Assembly (NCBI GenBank): GCA_010909165.1
Contig: MU008154.1
Span: forward strand, 1,291,478 to 1,355,477
Direction: 5' to 3'
From: Anthoceros angustus
Lineage: Eukaryota > Streptophyta > Anthocerotopsida > Anthocerotales > Anthocerotaceae
Length of the DNA: 64,000 bases
Below are positions 11,401 to 23,049 of the stretch, piece after piece. Numbering within the stretch: the stretch's first letter is position 1; every line of letters starts with the position of its first letter. A program made the translations under genes and the position numbers. Under the pieces are notes generated by a model, which made no database searches, was not told the origin of the DNA, and worked only from the letters and a program-made list of their open reading frames with translations.

Positions 11401-12130
11401 CACGGCTTCGATCTATCCGGTGTTGCTTGTTTGAATGCCTTTCATATCCGTGACCTTGAAGCAAACACCCTGAATTCCCCAACAAGCGTGAGGTCTCGTT
11501 TAACCCTCGGCATGCCCTTGCGAATTTGAGGAATTTCCACAGGCGAACCTCCACGTCTTCCACATCGTCGGGTTGAGTCTCCCTTTCTCTTCGCTTCGTC
11601 CGAGCCGTCGTCCTCCGGGGTTCATCTTCACGCATTCCCCACTCCGAAAGATCGAGTGAAACGGTTACTTCTCGGTTTCTACTTCCGTCCTCTGCTGGAC
11701 CCTCCTCTTGATTGCCTTCCCGGCTCTTGTCCTGAGTCCACCCTAAAACAATCGATGACCTCCTCACCTCGCTCCAAAGCGTCCCTCCGTAATCCATCTC
11801 CTCTCGACCACGTGATTTTGGGAAAGGGTAGTCCTCATTCGTATCCTCGCGTTCATCGTCCCCTTGTCTTGAGTGTACCCCTACTGGTCTTGTGGTTCTC
11901 CGATCGTGTCCTTACTCCAGTGTCGCTACCGTCCTTCCCTCACCTTGGATCCCAGTCCGGCAAGTGTATCTCCTTCCGTCCAGTGTAGTTTTGTCGCGAG
12001 GCCCGGCCAAGGCCGCTAGCGGGACCTCATACCCCGGTCGGAGGTCGATGACGAAATCTAATGTATAGGGGCTCCGCTATGGTGGCTTGGACTCGGACAA
12101 CTCCCTGCTGGCGCTCGCCCATGTCCGCCA

Positions 12131-12379
12131 TCACGAGGGTTTTGGTGGATGGCTCGAAGGTGGTGAACCCGGCCGTCTTGCGGTGGCCTCGGTGATGAGG
12201 TTCACTCGACCCGTGTCTAGAGACGTTTTAATTACACACCCGCAATTTCCACTGCTGGCGCCCGAGTCCGTATGAGATCGACCCTTACCTCGTTCTTGCC
12301 CTTGGACCAAGGGTTCCGCGTGGTTGCGTTTCCACGATGGCCTTAGGACTTCCACCGATACCGGGTTGTCCTTTAACAA
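12131..12379 (-). pseudogene. Ty3/gypsy aspartic protease relic
   Basis: The catalytic triad motif DSGAS is readable at about 12,268 and is followed by NC..VIKTSL and VNLITEATA. That is the layout of a retroviral-type protease in plant gypsy polyproteins, between gag and RT. Upstream KDNPVSVEV may be the end of the gag linker. The frame is open for only about 80 codons. Confidence 0.65.
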
Positions 12380-12859
12380 GCCTAAGGGACACCAAGTGTT
12401 GTTGGTCCATCATCAAGTCGGCCACCTTGAAAGGGCGGGTGGTTCTCCTGCCGCGTCACGCGTTCGCCTTGTCTCCTCCGCGTTTGGCTTTGCTGTGGTG
12501 GCGGACTACAGGTCTGTCGGAGTTCTTCTTGAAGCATCTCGGTCACCGAACCACATCCGGTGGAAGGCGTTGGTGAGTCCTTCTCGGAGACTCCGGTGGC
12601 TTTTGGGTTTCTTCTCTGGCGGCGGCCGGTTAACTCGTCCTCTTTGGCGGGTTCGGCTTCCTTCAGCGGGTGTTCCGTCCTCCGTATCCGTGGGACTATC
12701 CTCATTTCTTCCTCTTAAGTCGTTCCTTCCTTCGCTCCTTGACTCGGGTTGACACTTCCGGTACCTCGGTCCGCCTTCTTCTCCTTGGCGAACTTGCCCG
12801 TACCACCTCGTTCGAGCTCCTCGGTGCCTCCTCCCTCCGCCCGGTTGTCGTCTTCAATT

Positions 12860-14053
12860 TATATACAGGCCTTAGGAGGGCGTGGTGGTCTTGGCTCCCC
12901 GGAGGGTTGCGTGGCGCACCGTCCTCGGCGAGGATTCGGACCACAGTCTTGCGCATGTGCCCGCTTACAATCTCCACCACGGCGTTCAAAGTACCTTATG
13001 CGGTGGGGTATGGGCAGGCGTTGGAGTAGTGTCGGGGTTCCACAGTTCAACACCGCCGCCACGAGAATTCTGGAGGGGCTCCCATGCGGTGCATCGGAGG
13101 TCGATGCGCAGACGGACCCGGATACATCGTCACAGGATCTGGTCCGGTTGTGCTTCTTGCACTTGGTATATCCTCCATTCCTCGGACTCTTCCCGTAGTC
13201 GTACTCCACGGTTCAGTGCGGAGGCGATTGGCCTTGAATGCCCATGTTGGTGACACACCGCACACCAGATGAGTCGGACCGTGGTGGCCGCCTTGCCGCT
13301 CTTTATCCTTCACGGTTGATCGTCAACTCCTCCACCTCTTCATTACCGTTCTAGATCTTCCCTCGGCCCGCTACTTCCTTCAAAGGAGCTGGGTGGACCT
13401 CTGCCGTCGGGCATCATGACCTCCTTCTTTTCCACCCTCGTCGACTACGGGCTTCTTCTTCTTTTTTTTTCGGGGTTCTTCTTCTTCCAACCTCCTCAGT
13501 TCTTCTCAGTCCTCTTCCTCTTCCTCCTGACCTCGGTCTCATCATCCTCCTCGTCAGGGTTCTTCATCTTGATCCAGGCCCGTTTCTTCTTTTTCTTCTT
13601 TCCTCCTGGAGAGTCCTCGGCCGTCGTTGGTGCATCGATTCTTCATAGTTCTCCGCCGGACCGCCTTGCTCACATCTTTCTCGCCAGCGGCCGTGCTTAG
13701 CCATTGGCTTGGATAAGCCAGTGCGAACCAACGTCGCTTTGCATGGTAGTGGTGGGTGCGGTCCGCGGAGCGTAGAGCGTTCGATGTCGATCCCAACTTC
13801 TCCGTCTTTCCTCGCTTGTTCTCGAGTTTGGACAAGACATAGCCTTCTTGATCGATTCGCGGAATCTTTCTAAGAAGGCATCCTTCAATCTTGAAGGTTG
13901 CGAGTGCGTTACAGGCGGTCGGTATTTCCTCCGATACCAGCAGCGGCCCCGCGGGACCCTTGGAACGGTGAATGATTGCGCGTCCGAACCTTCTCCGTTG
14001 AAGTTTGCGGGACACAAAATCCTCCACGAAGGTTTACTCTCTCTTACCTCCAA
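12860..14053 (-). pseudogene. Ty3/gypsy gag relic
   Basis: Between the 5' LTR leader and the protease, the minus strand carries gag-like blocks in shifting frames: ANFNGEGSDAQSFT (about 14,000), RLKDAFLERFRESIKKAM (about 13,880), a lysine/glutamate-rich linker encoded by the CTT-rich + strand tract at 13,440-13,640, and a cysteine-containing YTKCKKHNRTRSCDD (about 13,160) that could be a decayed zinc knuckle. The likely start is near 14,075 (ATGGCAACAACGTCG on the minus strand). Not intact. Confidence 0.6.
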
Positions 14054-14293
14054 AGAGAATCGCTTGCTTGGTCGACGTTGTTGCCATCGCCGCGCGGTGT
14101 AAGGGATGAGGAACCGCCCCTTACCGCGACTGCGTCCTCCTCTCGATCACAACTCCACCACACTTACACGGTTGGTGTCCTCGCCTCGAGCTCGTCGTCT
14201 CTCACTGCGCGGCGCTCGGGCTCTGGCGATCCACGTAACTTCCCCCTCCGTCCTCCACGCATCCGGCTACGGCGATTTCATTCCCAGCCAAAA

Positions 14294-14912
14294 TGTGCGC
14301 GACTTTCTGATAGATGGCGCACAATCCGTGTCGTTGTAGGAAGAAGTCCGTTCCCAAAGGAATGATAGGCTCCGTTTGCGTTTGGTGATTCCTCGTCTTG
14401 CGCTCGTTCTCACACACATACTCTAACTACTCACAACGTTCACCGTACGGGCCGGTATGGCCAAGCGTTTAAGGACCGTTCGCGTCCGTATCGTTCACAT
14501 CGTCCCTCACATCGTCCTTTCCTCTCTCCCTCACGCTACACTCCTCGGTCTTAGAAAAAGGCCTTACCAGGACCTCCTCGTCGTTCCGGGCCTCTCGTCC
14601 GGGCTCTGCCGCCCTCCGGAGTTCCTCCGGCTCACGTTCAGTCCGTTCGGTCGGCGCGGCTCGGGCGAGCAGGTCCGATCACCCTTCACACACCACAACG
14701 TTAGGTCCGTCACGGGACCGATCAATCTCCCGGGCGCCGTGCAGCTCGGTGACTCGGGACTCACGTTAGCAGAAGACACACAAAGTGCGCAGCGGCATCA
14801 ACACCAAGAGAAGATGATTTATTGAGCGGCCCTCTTATACTCGCCGAAGGTCGGCGCCTTTATTACCTCTATTACGGTGAGGCCATTTCGGGGTACCCTA
14901 ACGCCTACTACC
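14294..14912 (-). repeat. 5' LTR (copy B), shared by two gypsy bodies
   Basis: Direct repeat partner of 4,530-5,157. On the minus strand it is the 5' LTR of the 4.5-14.9 kb element. The sequence on its other side (14,913-18,680) is the 3' end of another copy of the same family, so it also sits where the 3' LTR of that copy should be. TATA-like TATAAGAGGG is at 14,830-14,839. A primer-binding site could not be identified with confidence after the LTR (leader near 14,290). Confidence 0.75.
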
Positions 14913-17900
14913 CTCCTATTCCACTATCGCGTCGGTGGTGATAGCCTCATTCCTTCTTGGCACGGCCGGCCACATCTGCAGGCGCACCAATCGGATGATC
15001 GCGGGGCCCTTCCTCTTCCGGTCTGTCGGTGCGCCACCGGCGGCGACAACAGCGGTCACCACCAAGTCCTCCTCGTCCTCCCTCTTCTCTCTCCCGGGCC
15101 CTGCGTGGGCCCTCAAGGGTTGGATCTGCAGGGTTGGTGATGGCTCTCCCCACTCCCAGTTTGGACCTCGGGACCTGTCTCGACTCGAGTCCGGACCTCT
15201 AGGTCGGTCTTCCCTGGGGTCCGGTCTGCGGCCTTCTTTGAGTCGGTCCTCGGGGCCGGGGTGCCTGGTCGGTCTTGGACCCAACCTTCCACAGGGTCGG
15301 ACCTCGGGGCCGGATCACTGAGTCTGGATCCCTAAGTCCGACTTCCTTGGGGCGGACCTCGGGTCCGGCCTTTCCTCAGTCCGGACAAAGTCCGACCTCG
15401 TGCTCCCGGGCATGCCTCCTCGGCTAGCCAGGGTTCATCCTGAGCCCTCCCTTGGTTCCCGAATGCCGGTTGCCCCTTCCTTCAAGATCCTCCCTCGTCC
15501 TTCCATGCGAGGGTCAGGCTTACCTCGGTGTGGCGCCCCTTCCTCCTCCGGTTCCTCCCTGCTCTCGCCCTTGGCTGCTGCCGTCGTCAAGCAGGCGCTC
15601 CTAGGACTCCAGCGGTTGTCGTCCCCGGTCCGTCCTCCCTCGCTCCTCCTTGATCCCTTGGAGTCCACCCTCACTGGGGTGGCGCGGGACCTCGAGCCTT
15701 GAGGGCTCTGCGTGGTAGTAGGCGGTCATCGACTTGAATCGCCTCCTCCACGCCGGGAGCACCGTACTCCCTCCTCCAGGTGCTCCGTGAGGCGGTCGCC
15801 CACCGCGTCTCGTGGCCAAGCTCCGTGTGGCGGGCGGACTCCCTTGAGGCCGTCAAGGCTGCCTCGTTACCTCTTGCAACCTTGGCTCGGCGTTCTCCTC
15901 CTCCGTTGTTGTTTGACTCGCATTTGGGCCATGGGTGAGCTCCTCACTTCCTGGGGACGGTACCTTTTCCTCCGATTTCTTCCTCCTTCTTCTTTCTCGG
16001 AGGTCCTCCACTTCCTTCTCAGGCGGGCGGTATCCCGTCAGGCTCACGGCTTGCCACGTCCTGCGCAACTTGCGGCGTCGAACTCCTTGCCGCTTCTCCT
16101 CCGTCTTCAAGCGGGCTGGGCGTTCACCTCTCGCTCGAAGTCTTGGATTCTCTCGTTGAGAACCCCTGCTCCGTGCATCTTGGGTTGCAACTCCAAGGTG
16201 TCCTTGTTGTCCTCCGGCTCCTGCCCGCCCTTCTACCTCCTGCACCACAGGGTCCCCAATCTCCCGGGTGGCCTCAGCCTCCTCACGGCTCGGCCGTGCT
16301 TGCTCCATGACCACTTGCTCGGCCTTGATTGGCGCGGCTCTCTCGGCCCTCTCCCGGTTCCGATCAAAGTAGTGATCGCGATCGGCCGCCGTGGCCTCCG
16401 CCTCCTTGGCCACCTTCACGAGCCTCTCGGCTTGGCTCGTCGGGCTGCCTCGCGAGATCCGCGCCCGTTGCTTGCGGGCGTCCTCGCTTCCTGCGCTCGC
16501 CCCTCTGCGGTCCTCCGCCGCGCTTGGGCCTCCTTGGCACTTGCTTGTTCCTCGGTGAAGGAATTTGGTCCGGTCCTTGCGGATGGACGGACCTCCCCTC
16601 TCCGCCTCCGGCGTTTTCCTTCCTCAATCCTGCCGAGGCTTGGCCTTCCTTCTCGCCTCTGGGCTCCCTCCAGCTGCTCACGGAGGCACCATGCGCCTCG
16701 GGTGGCTTCCACCTCACAGGCCTTCTCGGCCATCCCTTGAGACCCCAGGCATACCGTCCATGGCGGTAGCAGGACCGCCGTGTTTCCTCCACGGCCTGCA
16801 GTGAGGCTCCCACAAAGTCCGTGCGGGGCCGGCATCTCCGTCGTCGAGGACCTCCATACGCATGATCCGGAGCAAGTCGGGGGTTCTCGGACAATCGGGA
16901 CCCTTAGGTCACGAGTCTTGGCTCGGAGCTTCCCCTCCTTGGCCAGCGCGAGCTCCTTCTCCGCCCTTTTCTCCAGGGCTCGGCGGAGGTGATGGAGTCA
17001 GGGAGCACGCCCTTGCCCCTTCATCGGCGGCAGGACCCGGCTCGGATCGGGCTGCTTGCCGGTGTCCTCCGCTCCACAGGCGGTCCCTTCGCCTCCTTCG
17101 CTTCCTCCGCTTCTTGCCACTCAGGTCGGCGGGGAAGATCTTGGCACCGGCCCAGGTGCAGCGTTGGTAGCCGTGGTCTTGCGTCTCTTGGCTCTCTCAC
17201 AGTCAGCGGGGCTCCTCGGAGTGGCCGGTGGCGGGGCTGGGGCAGGGCTTCTGTGTTGTGGTTGGGGCACGGAAGGAGGGCGTGCTTCCCATACTTCCAC
17301 AGGTGGTGAGGGGTCCGTTCAGGCGTATGGAGTCAGGAATCCTCGATCGTCCTCCTCCAGTCCGTTTGGTTTTGTCGTGGCCTCCTCCCTCACGGCGCCC
17401 TTGCCGCTCCACTTGGGAGGCCTCGGTCCTTTCCGGGCGCTCGCTCAAGCTCTCCTTCCTTGAGGGGTTGAAATGCCCCATACATGGATCGGTATGGGGC
17501 GGATGGCGAGGCTTCTCGGCTCCCAGGCTTGCGAGCTTCAGCTAAGCAGGCGAAGATAATCCTTCCCGATCGCCCTCTTCCCCGGCTGCGTGCGGGAACA
17601 CTAATAGATTATCACCAAGGTGATCCACCTTGGTGAGTAGGTTCGATGGGCGATGATCGGGCCACCGCCCGGCTCATCCAGCGGTCGGATATCGACCAAC
17701 CGTTGGTGGTCGTTGCGTCCGCCTTAACGCTGCGTGGCGGACCTATCTTCCCTTCGCCTTGAGGGGCTCGGCACCCTCCCCTCTTCCTCCTTGGGCGGTT
17801 GTAGGCCGCCTTGGGACCTCAAGGTCCATCGCCTTGGGTCCTCTCGGAGGTTCTTGGACCGCACCTCCTTGTTGACCGCCCGCATCTTCGGGCAAACTCC

Positions 17901-18680
17901 CGGACGGTGACCTGTCAAATGTCCGGACCATTTGGAACACGTCCAAATGCCACTCCACCAATTCCCCGCTTCCTGGGCGAGCCCAAAGTCCGGATAGCGC
18001 CGGTCACAATGTTGCGCCCACAAGGTTCCATGGCTCCCAAACTTCCGCTGGCTTTTGGGTGCCATCGCCTTCTCCTCGTTGCCGCTTGTCAAGACCGGGC
18101 ACGCTGAGCCTCCTTCGCTGCCGCCTCCGACCTCAGCGGTGAGCCGACAAGACGCCCGAGTGTCCCACGAGATACCGCCAGAGAGCCGGATCATGGAGCG
18201 CAAGAGATCGCGAGAATTGTCTCGAGGTCGCAATAAATGACCTTCTTCCGCGACCACGCCGGAGTAACTCGCTGAGGGCGCTTCCCCGTCTGAATCGCCG
18301 AGGTCTGCATGGCTTACTCGCGCTACGCCACAGACTGCCTTACTCCGCCACAGACTGCCCCACGCTGCCATGGGCGTGAATACCGCTATAACGGCTCTGC
18401 AAGGTTACGGCCCGACTCACGATGCCCGCCCTCCACCTGTGGTCGCCCACGTGGCGTCGCCCGGTCAGTCCTTACGCTCCAACTTCTAAGTTACCTTCGC
18501 GATTTATCCCGCCTCGTCCCGGAGTGGGTCCGGACTTACCCTGCCGCCATCGAGGTCTAAGCACGCCTCACTCCGAGTCGAGTATACTCGAGTGCCGTCC
18601 GAGTGCTAACCGGCTTATTTCCTCCTTTTTCGCCTCATTTTATCCTTCGCCTCCACAAAAAACAAAATCCTACCTAACCC
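14913..18680 (-). mobile_element. Truncated second gypsy copy (3' tail and extra ORF)
   Basis: This block is collinear with 5,160-8,940: the GAGGTCCGGAC cluster (15,160-15,420), the charged ORF (for example MKVAKEAEATAADRDHYF near 16,419, matching KVAKEAEATGADRDHY near 6,720), EEKAMAPKS and NKEVRSKNLRED (near 18,080 and 17,870), and the final string CGCCTCATTTTATCCTT. Homology stops near 18,680, just before integrase would begin, where copia-related DNA starts. It is therefore a 3' fragment of a second element joined to the first through one LTR. Confidence 0.75.
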
Positions 18681-18944
18681 CTGTGGAAGTCCGTAGTCCA
18701 TGTGAACACATGTGGTCGCGCATACCTTGAGACACATTCAGCAGGTGGACAAGGGGTACTTAGTCCCTGAAATTGTCATTTGTCCCACCGTTAATTCAGG
18801 TAATAATGATAATGATGTATGGTATATACGTTTCTGTGGGAAAAAAAATCCACAAATTTCTCCTCCCAAAAAACGTATTGTAGAACAAAATTGAGATCAA
18901 TTTGACAATATTTAAGCATAAAACATATTCCACAAAACTCCAAC

Positions 18945-20135
18945 ATGCCAACTAGGGACGGTTTTCGCATTTCCACAAGTTGTGGTCACCATACTGTGCT
19001 TTCAGCCATCACCAATATCCTTAAAGAGTGCAAGCTTTGGGGCTACGTCGGTGGCGTCGGGACCCCACCTGTCCCTATTCAACTTCCTACAAATGGGACA
19101 CAAGCCGAGAAGGATGACTGGGAGGACAAGAACCAACAAGCCCGTAATGTTATCATGCAAAGCATGAAGCAAGGAATCTTACAACAACTGGAAGGGATAG
19201 AAACAACGGCTCAAGCGTGGAACTAACTCCACGAGAAATACGATGCAAGTCACATAATGCATACAATTCACACAATCAAGAGCTACCTTGGATTGCGCAT
19301 GGCCGAAGGTGACCACGTGGATCACCACGCCATGATATTTCGCAGCTGGACAGTAAAATTCCTGGCTCTAGGGTTCAACATCCCCGAAAATCTCCTCGCA
19401 GCAATCCTACTCTCAACACTACTAGAATCATGGGTCAGTGTTGTACAAAGCCTCCAAGGCGTCCAACCACTAATAGTAAATAAGGTGCTCAGCGCAATGC
19501 TCTTCGAGGAAGGGCATCAAAAAGTATTCGCCTACAACGGAGAAGCCTCCTCCAGTGCTTTCTTCATGGGCAGAGGCAAAAACAGAGGCCGGGGAAGAGG
19601 CAATTTCAAAGGCAACTCCAGAGGGGGTCCTCATACCAGCCATGGACGGGGAGCACACAACCCCTCTTGGAAGCCAATCTGCGGGTACTGTAAAATACCT
19701 GGTCATACTTACAAGGAATGCCGTAAAAGATTATCCTCTAACTACTCCCACAGACAAGAACAATCTGGCCAACTGTCCCTCACAATGCAGAGGCACTCCA
19801 AGGCTTTCACAACCCAAACTAGCTACGCACCTCAATGTACTAGCACTCAACCCTCAGCCCTAGTTGCCTCCTGCCTATCAGCTCAAGGAGCACACACCTG
19901 GTACATAGATTTCGGGGCATCCCAGCATATGACCCCTCATAAGGAGTACTTCAAACAAATCACACCTGCAGCACCACCACACTTTGTCAGCCTAGGTGAC
20001 GACTCCAAACACACCATAATAGGACATGGTTCAGTGGATTTAAATGTCCAACCTCACTCAACTCTGCAGATCTCAAATGTTTTGCTAGTACCAGGACTTA
20101 CCAAAATTTTGTTTTCGGTCTGCAAAGTAGATTAG
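18945..20135 (+). pseudogene. Copia gag and protease
   Basis: The frame starts at ATG 18,945 and holds a gag of the UBN2/retrotransposon type (SMKQGILQQLEGIETTAQAW). It has one in-frame stop at 19,224 and continues in the same frame to 20,135. A CCHC zinc knuckle (CGYCKIPGHTYKEC) lies at 19,680-19,721 after a glycine/arginine-rich linker. The protease follows at about 19,908 as WYIDFGASQHM, where the usual DSGAS has become DFGAS, next to the catalytic aspartate. A TAG at 20,133 ends this part, but the frame continues into integrase. Confidence 0.85.
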
Positions 20136-21130
20136 GCAAGTTGCTACGTTTGCTTTGGAGACAGCCACTGCGTCATAGAGACTCCTCAAGGCGATCTAAT
20201 CGCCACAAGTGACCTGAAAAACGATTATCTCTATCATCTTAGAGTCACCCACCCTTCCTCCCTATCAGCAGCTACACATACACAACACCAGACCTATCTA
20301 TGGCATGCCCATTTGGGGCATATGAATATGCAAAGGATGACGGACATGATCAAGACACAAGCTGCTCATGGCATCTCACTTACAAAAGTCGAAGATTTCG
20401 GGATTTGCGAAGCCTGCTCACTTGGCAAGAGCCATCGCTCTCCATTTCCCAAAACATCTACAACACGAGCAACAAAAAGGCTTCAACTAGTGCACTCATA
20501 TCTGTGTGGCCCATTCAACCGCTCTCTATTCGGGTACTCTTACTTTATGTTGATCATTGACGATTTTACTCGTTTTACCATCATATACCTACTCAAGACC
20601 AAACCTCAAGCATTCACATGTTTTAAAGAGTACAAGACTTGGGCAGAGAAGCAGACAGGCGACACCTTACTCTGCCTTCGTTCTGATGGAGGCGGTGAAT
20701 ATGGGTCAACCCAGTTCATATAGTTCTGCAAGGACCACGGCATCAACAGACTAGTCACCACTCCACATACTTCTCAGCAGAATGGAGTGTCTAAAAGGAT
20801 GAACCGCACAATTCAGAATTGCGGGCTATAAATGCTCCACTACCCAAAAGCCACTGGCCAGAGGCTATGCAACACGCAGTTTATATCACCAATCGTACCC
20901 TTACCTCATCACTACCCCAAGGGACCCCATACGAAGCTTGGACAGGAACCAAACCCGACCTCTCTTCTCTACGACTGTTCGACGCTCCTGTATATGCACA
21001 TACACCCTAGGCCGTTAGGAAGAAACTCGACGACAAAGCACAGAAATATCTGTTCATCGGGCTCACAGGTGGAGTCCAAGGATACAAGATAATCCACCCT
21101 TGCGGATTTCACCTTCACAAGGAAGGGATT
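20136..21130 (+). pseudogene. Copia integrase relic
   Basis: In the same frame as gag, the HHCC zinc-binding part reads WHAHLGHMNMQRM...ICEACSLGKSHR (20,300-20,440). The catalytic core has IIDDFTRFT (about 20,550) and LRSDGGGEYGS (about 20,680). A stop at 20,721 follows, then TPHTSQQNGVSKRMNRTI, where the third catalytic residue (the E of QNG.AER.N) is K. A frameshift near 20,820 moves the rest to another frame (WTGTKPDLSSLRLF and KKLDDKAQKYLFIGL, about 20,940-21,070). Confidence 0.8.
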
Positions 21131-22261
21131 TCATGGATTTTTAATAGGTGCTAGGAATCCTAAACACCTCTTTTGCAGGCGATAGTACTTCCTAGCAAGG
21201 TGAGCAGGTGCAAACCAAACCAAACTAGCCAACAAAGAAAGCTGCGGCGGACGTCCGGCGCGCAACGCAAAAGAAGCAATTCGCAAGCGAAAACAAGCTG
21301 GCGGACGTCCGGTGCAATTGTGAGAGAACATGAATTGATAGCCTGATCATGCCCATCTCGAGAGGAACAAATTATGACTCTAGAAAGTAGCGCTGGACTT
21401 CTGGTTACCCACTCCCGCGATGTCACATTCCTTAAGGACATGCAAGGCCAGCCAGTGGGAGCACCACCGTCTGCAGACAGCGACGATGATGATACTTCCG
21501 TCGACCTCTCTACTCCCGCTGCATCAGGCCACCCTCCCCCACACCCTCCCCCACACCCTCTGGCACAACCTCACAGCAGCCCACCTCTGCAACTAGGCAC
21601 TCCGCACTTTCATGACGGACAACCTGCCTGTGGCCCATGACCCCATCTATCCTCTTCGGTGATTTTGATGAAGACCGCAACCTCGTCTCCCCTGCCTCCG
21701 CACCCTCGGGCTCCAGCTCCGGCCAAAGCCCTCGGCTTGAGAGGGGGACAAGCAAGCTCGATGGTGCACTGACAGATCAAGACGACAGCTTCACCGATGC
21801 AATCCACCTCCTCACACCTACAGACCAGCATGGAGACACACACAATGGACATCAATCAGGCGCGCATCCAACAACATCCGGCTCACGGGCATACACGTGC
21901 AGACATGCTCGGTAGGTAGGAGGAATGCAGTATCTGGATAGACCAGTAGGCGCTCCACATGGTCCCCTCAGCAACGGCTCAAACGCGGGTAGGCGCGCCC
22001 CATCACAAGGCGCTCGCGGCGAAGGCATGCCCACGGACACGCCCTCATCGCGCATAGGACCCGCAACAGCCTCCTACGGCCTTACACCCTCGGGAGCGCA
22101 CCCTCACGCCCATCAAGAACAGGCAGATAGGAGCATCCTCGGTCAACCATTCGGCACACACGCGCGGGGCGACCTTCGGCCTCACAACTTAACTCCCGAC
22201 CACATAAAGCCGTTAACACAAGAGGCCGACATCCTCAACGACATAATGCAGGTAAAATAAA
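21131..22261 (+). other. Copia linker region with a probable small insertion
   Basis: Between integrase and RT the copia frame is partly lost. The stretch 21,131-21,400 does not read as copia and contains two copies of the palindromic core GCGGACGTCCGG (21,247 and 21,301). Copia-like text returns at THSRDVTFLKDMQGQPVG (about 21,400) and continues as a proline-, serine- and histidine-rich linker to about 22,260, normal for the low-complexity region between copia integrase and RT. Whether the first part is a foreign insertion is uncertain. Confidence 0.45.
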
Positions 22262-22466
22262 TAGATATTCTCCCACTAACTGGCGGGGCCTTAATGCAGC
22301 CATAGACCAGTTTGTTCCCGCCATTTACCAGGAGGCCATCACTTGCACATAGAAGGAACATTGGAAGCAAGCCATAAGGTCAGAATTAGAATCTCTAAAA
22401 GAAAATAAAACCTAGACACTAACTACTTTACCTAGAAAACTAGTGGGTTTTAAATAGACCTTTAAG
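22262..22466 (+). pseudogene. Copia reverse transcriptase, N-terminal piece
   Basis: The frame reads NAAIDQFVPAIYQEAITCT, then EHWKQAIRSELESLKENKT and LPRKLVGFK, the standard start of a copia RT. Three tryptophan-type positions have become TAG stops. The piece stops abruptly at 22,466 (TTTAAG), where the DNA transposon begins. The same codons continue at 31,304. Confidence 0.85.
22461..22466. repeat. Left target-site duplication TTTAAG
   Basis: TTTAAG occurs immediately before the inserted transposon and again at 31,298-31,303. Removing the insertion with one copy restores an uninterrupted copia RT reading frame across the junction, so this is a genuine 6-bp target-site duplication. Confidence 0.75.
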
Positions 22467-22505
22467 AACAGACTCCGCGCAATATCGGCGGATTCTTGAA
22501 AGCCT
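22467..22505 (+). repeat. Left terminal inverted repeat of the DNA transposon
   Basis: Imperfect match to the reverse complement of 31,259-31,297, sharing the blocks TCC, AATATCG, GGATTC and TGAAA with small gaps between them. Confidence 0.5.
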
Positions 22506-23049
22506 CTTTTGCGCTTTGGGCGGAGGTTGCCACCCCTTTCTCATATCAAGCAAAACACGTGTTTTTAAAAGAGATGTGCTGAATGGCAGGTTCCACTTAG
22601 AACAATGTAAGTATTATCGAGGTTTTTTTCCAGGTATGCACACTTTTGTTTGGTCGCGGTCGTCCGGCACCTTCCGAGACTTACTGGGGAAAGGCGGTGC
22701 GGCACTATGGGTCCAAAACACGTAATATGCATTCAAATCAAAGTCGGGCATTTTCCACGAAGGGTCAAAACGGAATTATACGGTCAACCGGACGAGCCCC
22801 TCATCTACAAGTCACAGCTACCCAAAGGGTCATCTACTTCAACCAAATTGAGCTCCGAATCGCACCGTTTCTACATTTTCCAAATCACCTTTTCCGTGTC
22901 ACCAAAGTCATCACCTTCAACCAAAGCGAGCGTGAGCCTCTGTCTGCGGTGGTAGTGTGCCGTTTTCATCCCATATTGTCAATGCCGGTTGGTCTTCAAC
23001 CGGCCGGTCGTCACGGTGCGGAGTCCTTCATTCGACCCTTCTTTCCAAG

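Larger units (their letters stand above)
4530..14912 (-). mobile_element. Decayed Ty3/gypsy LTR retrotransposon
   Basis: On the minus strand the order is 5' LTR (copy B, 14,294-14,912), gag (about 14.06-12.9 kb), aspartic protease (about 12.27 kb), reverse transcriptase and RNase H (about 11.4-10.2 kb), integrase (about 9.8-9.0 kb), an extra charged ORF (about 8.4-5.7 kb), a motif-rich untranslated tail and the 3' LTR (copy A, 4,530-5,157). The length of about 10.4 kb is at the large end for plant gypsy elements because of the extra ORF. All ORFs are broken by many frameshifts and stops, so the element cannot move by itself. Protease, RT, RNase H, integrase order identifies Ty3/gypsy rather than copia. 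Confidence 0.85.

Noticed and set aside
12324-12752. Open frames on the + strand over the gypsy protease and gag region
   Set aside because: Shadow frames; the minus strand carries the recognisable DSGAS and gag blocks.
15712-16740. 342-codon open frame on the + strand
   Set aside because: It is antisense to the gypsy accessory ORF, whose minus-strand blocks are shared with the other copy. It is a shadow frame.
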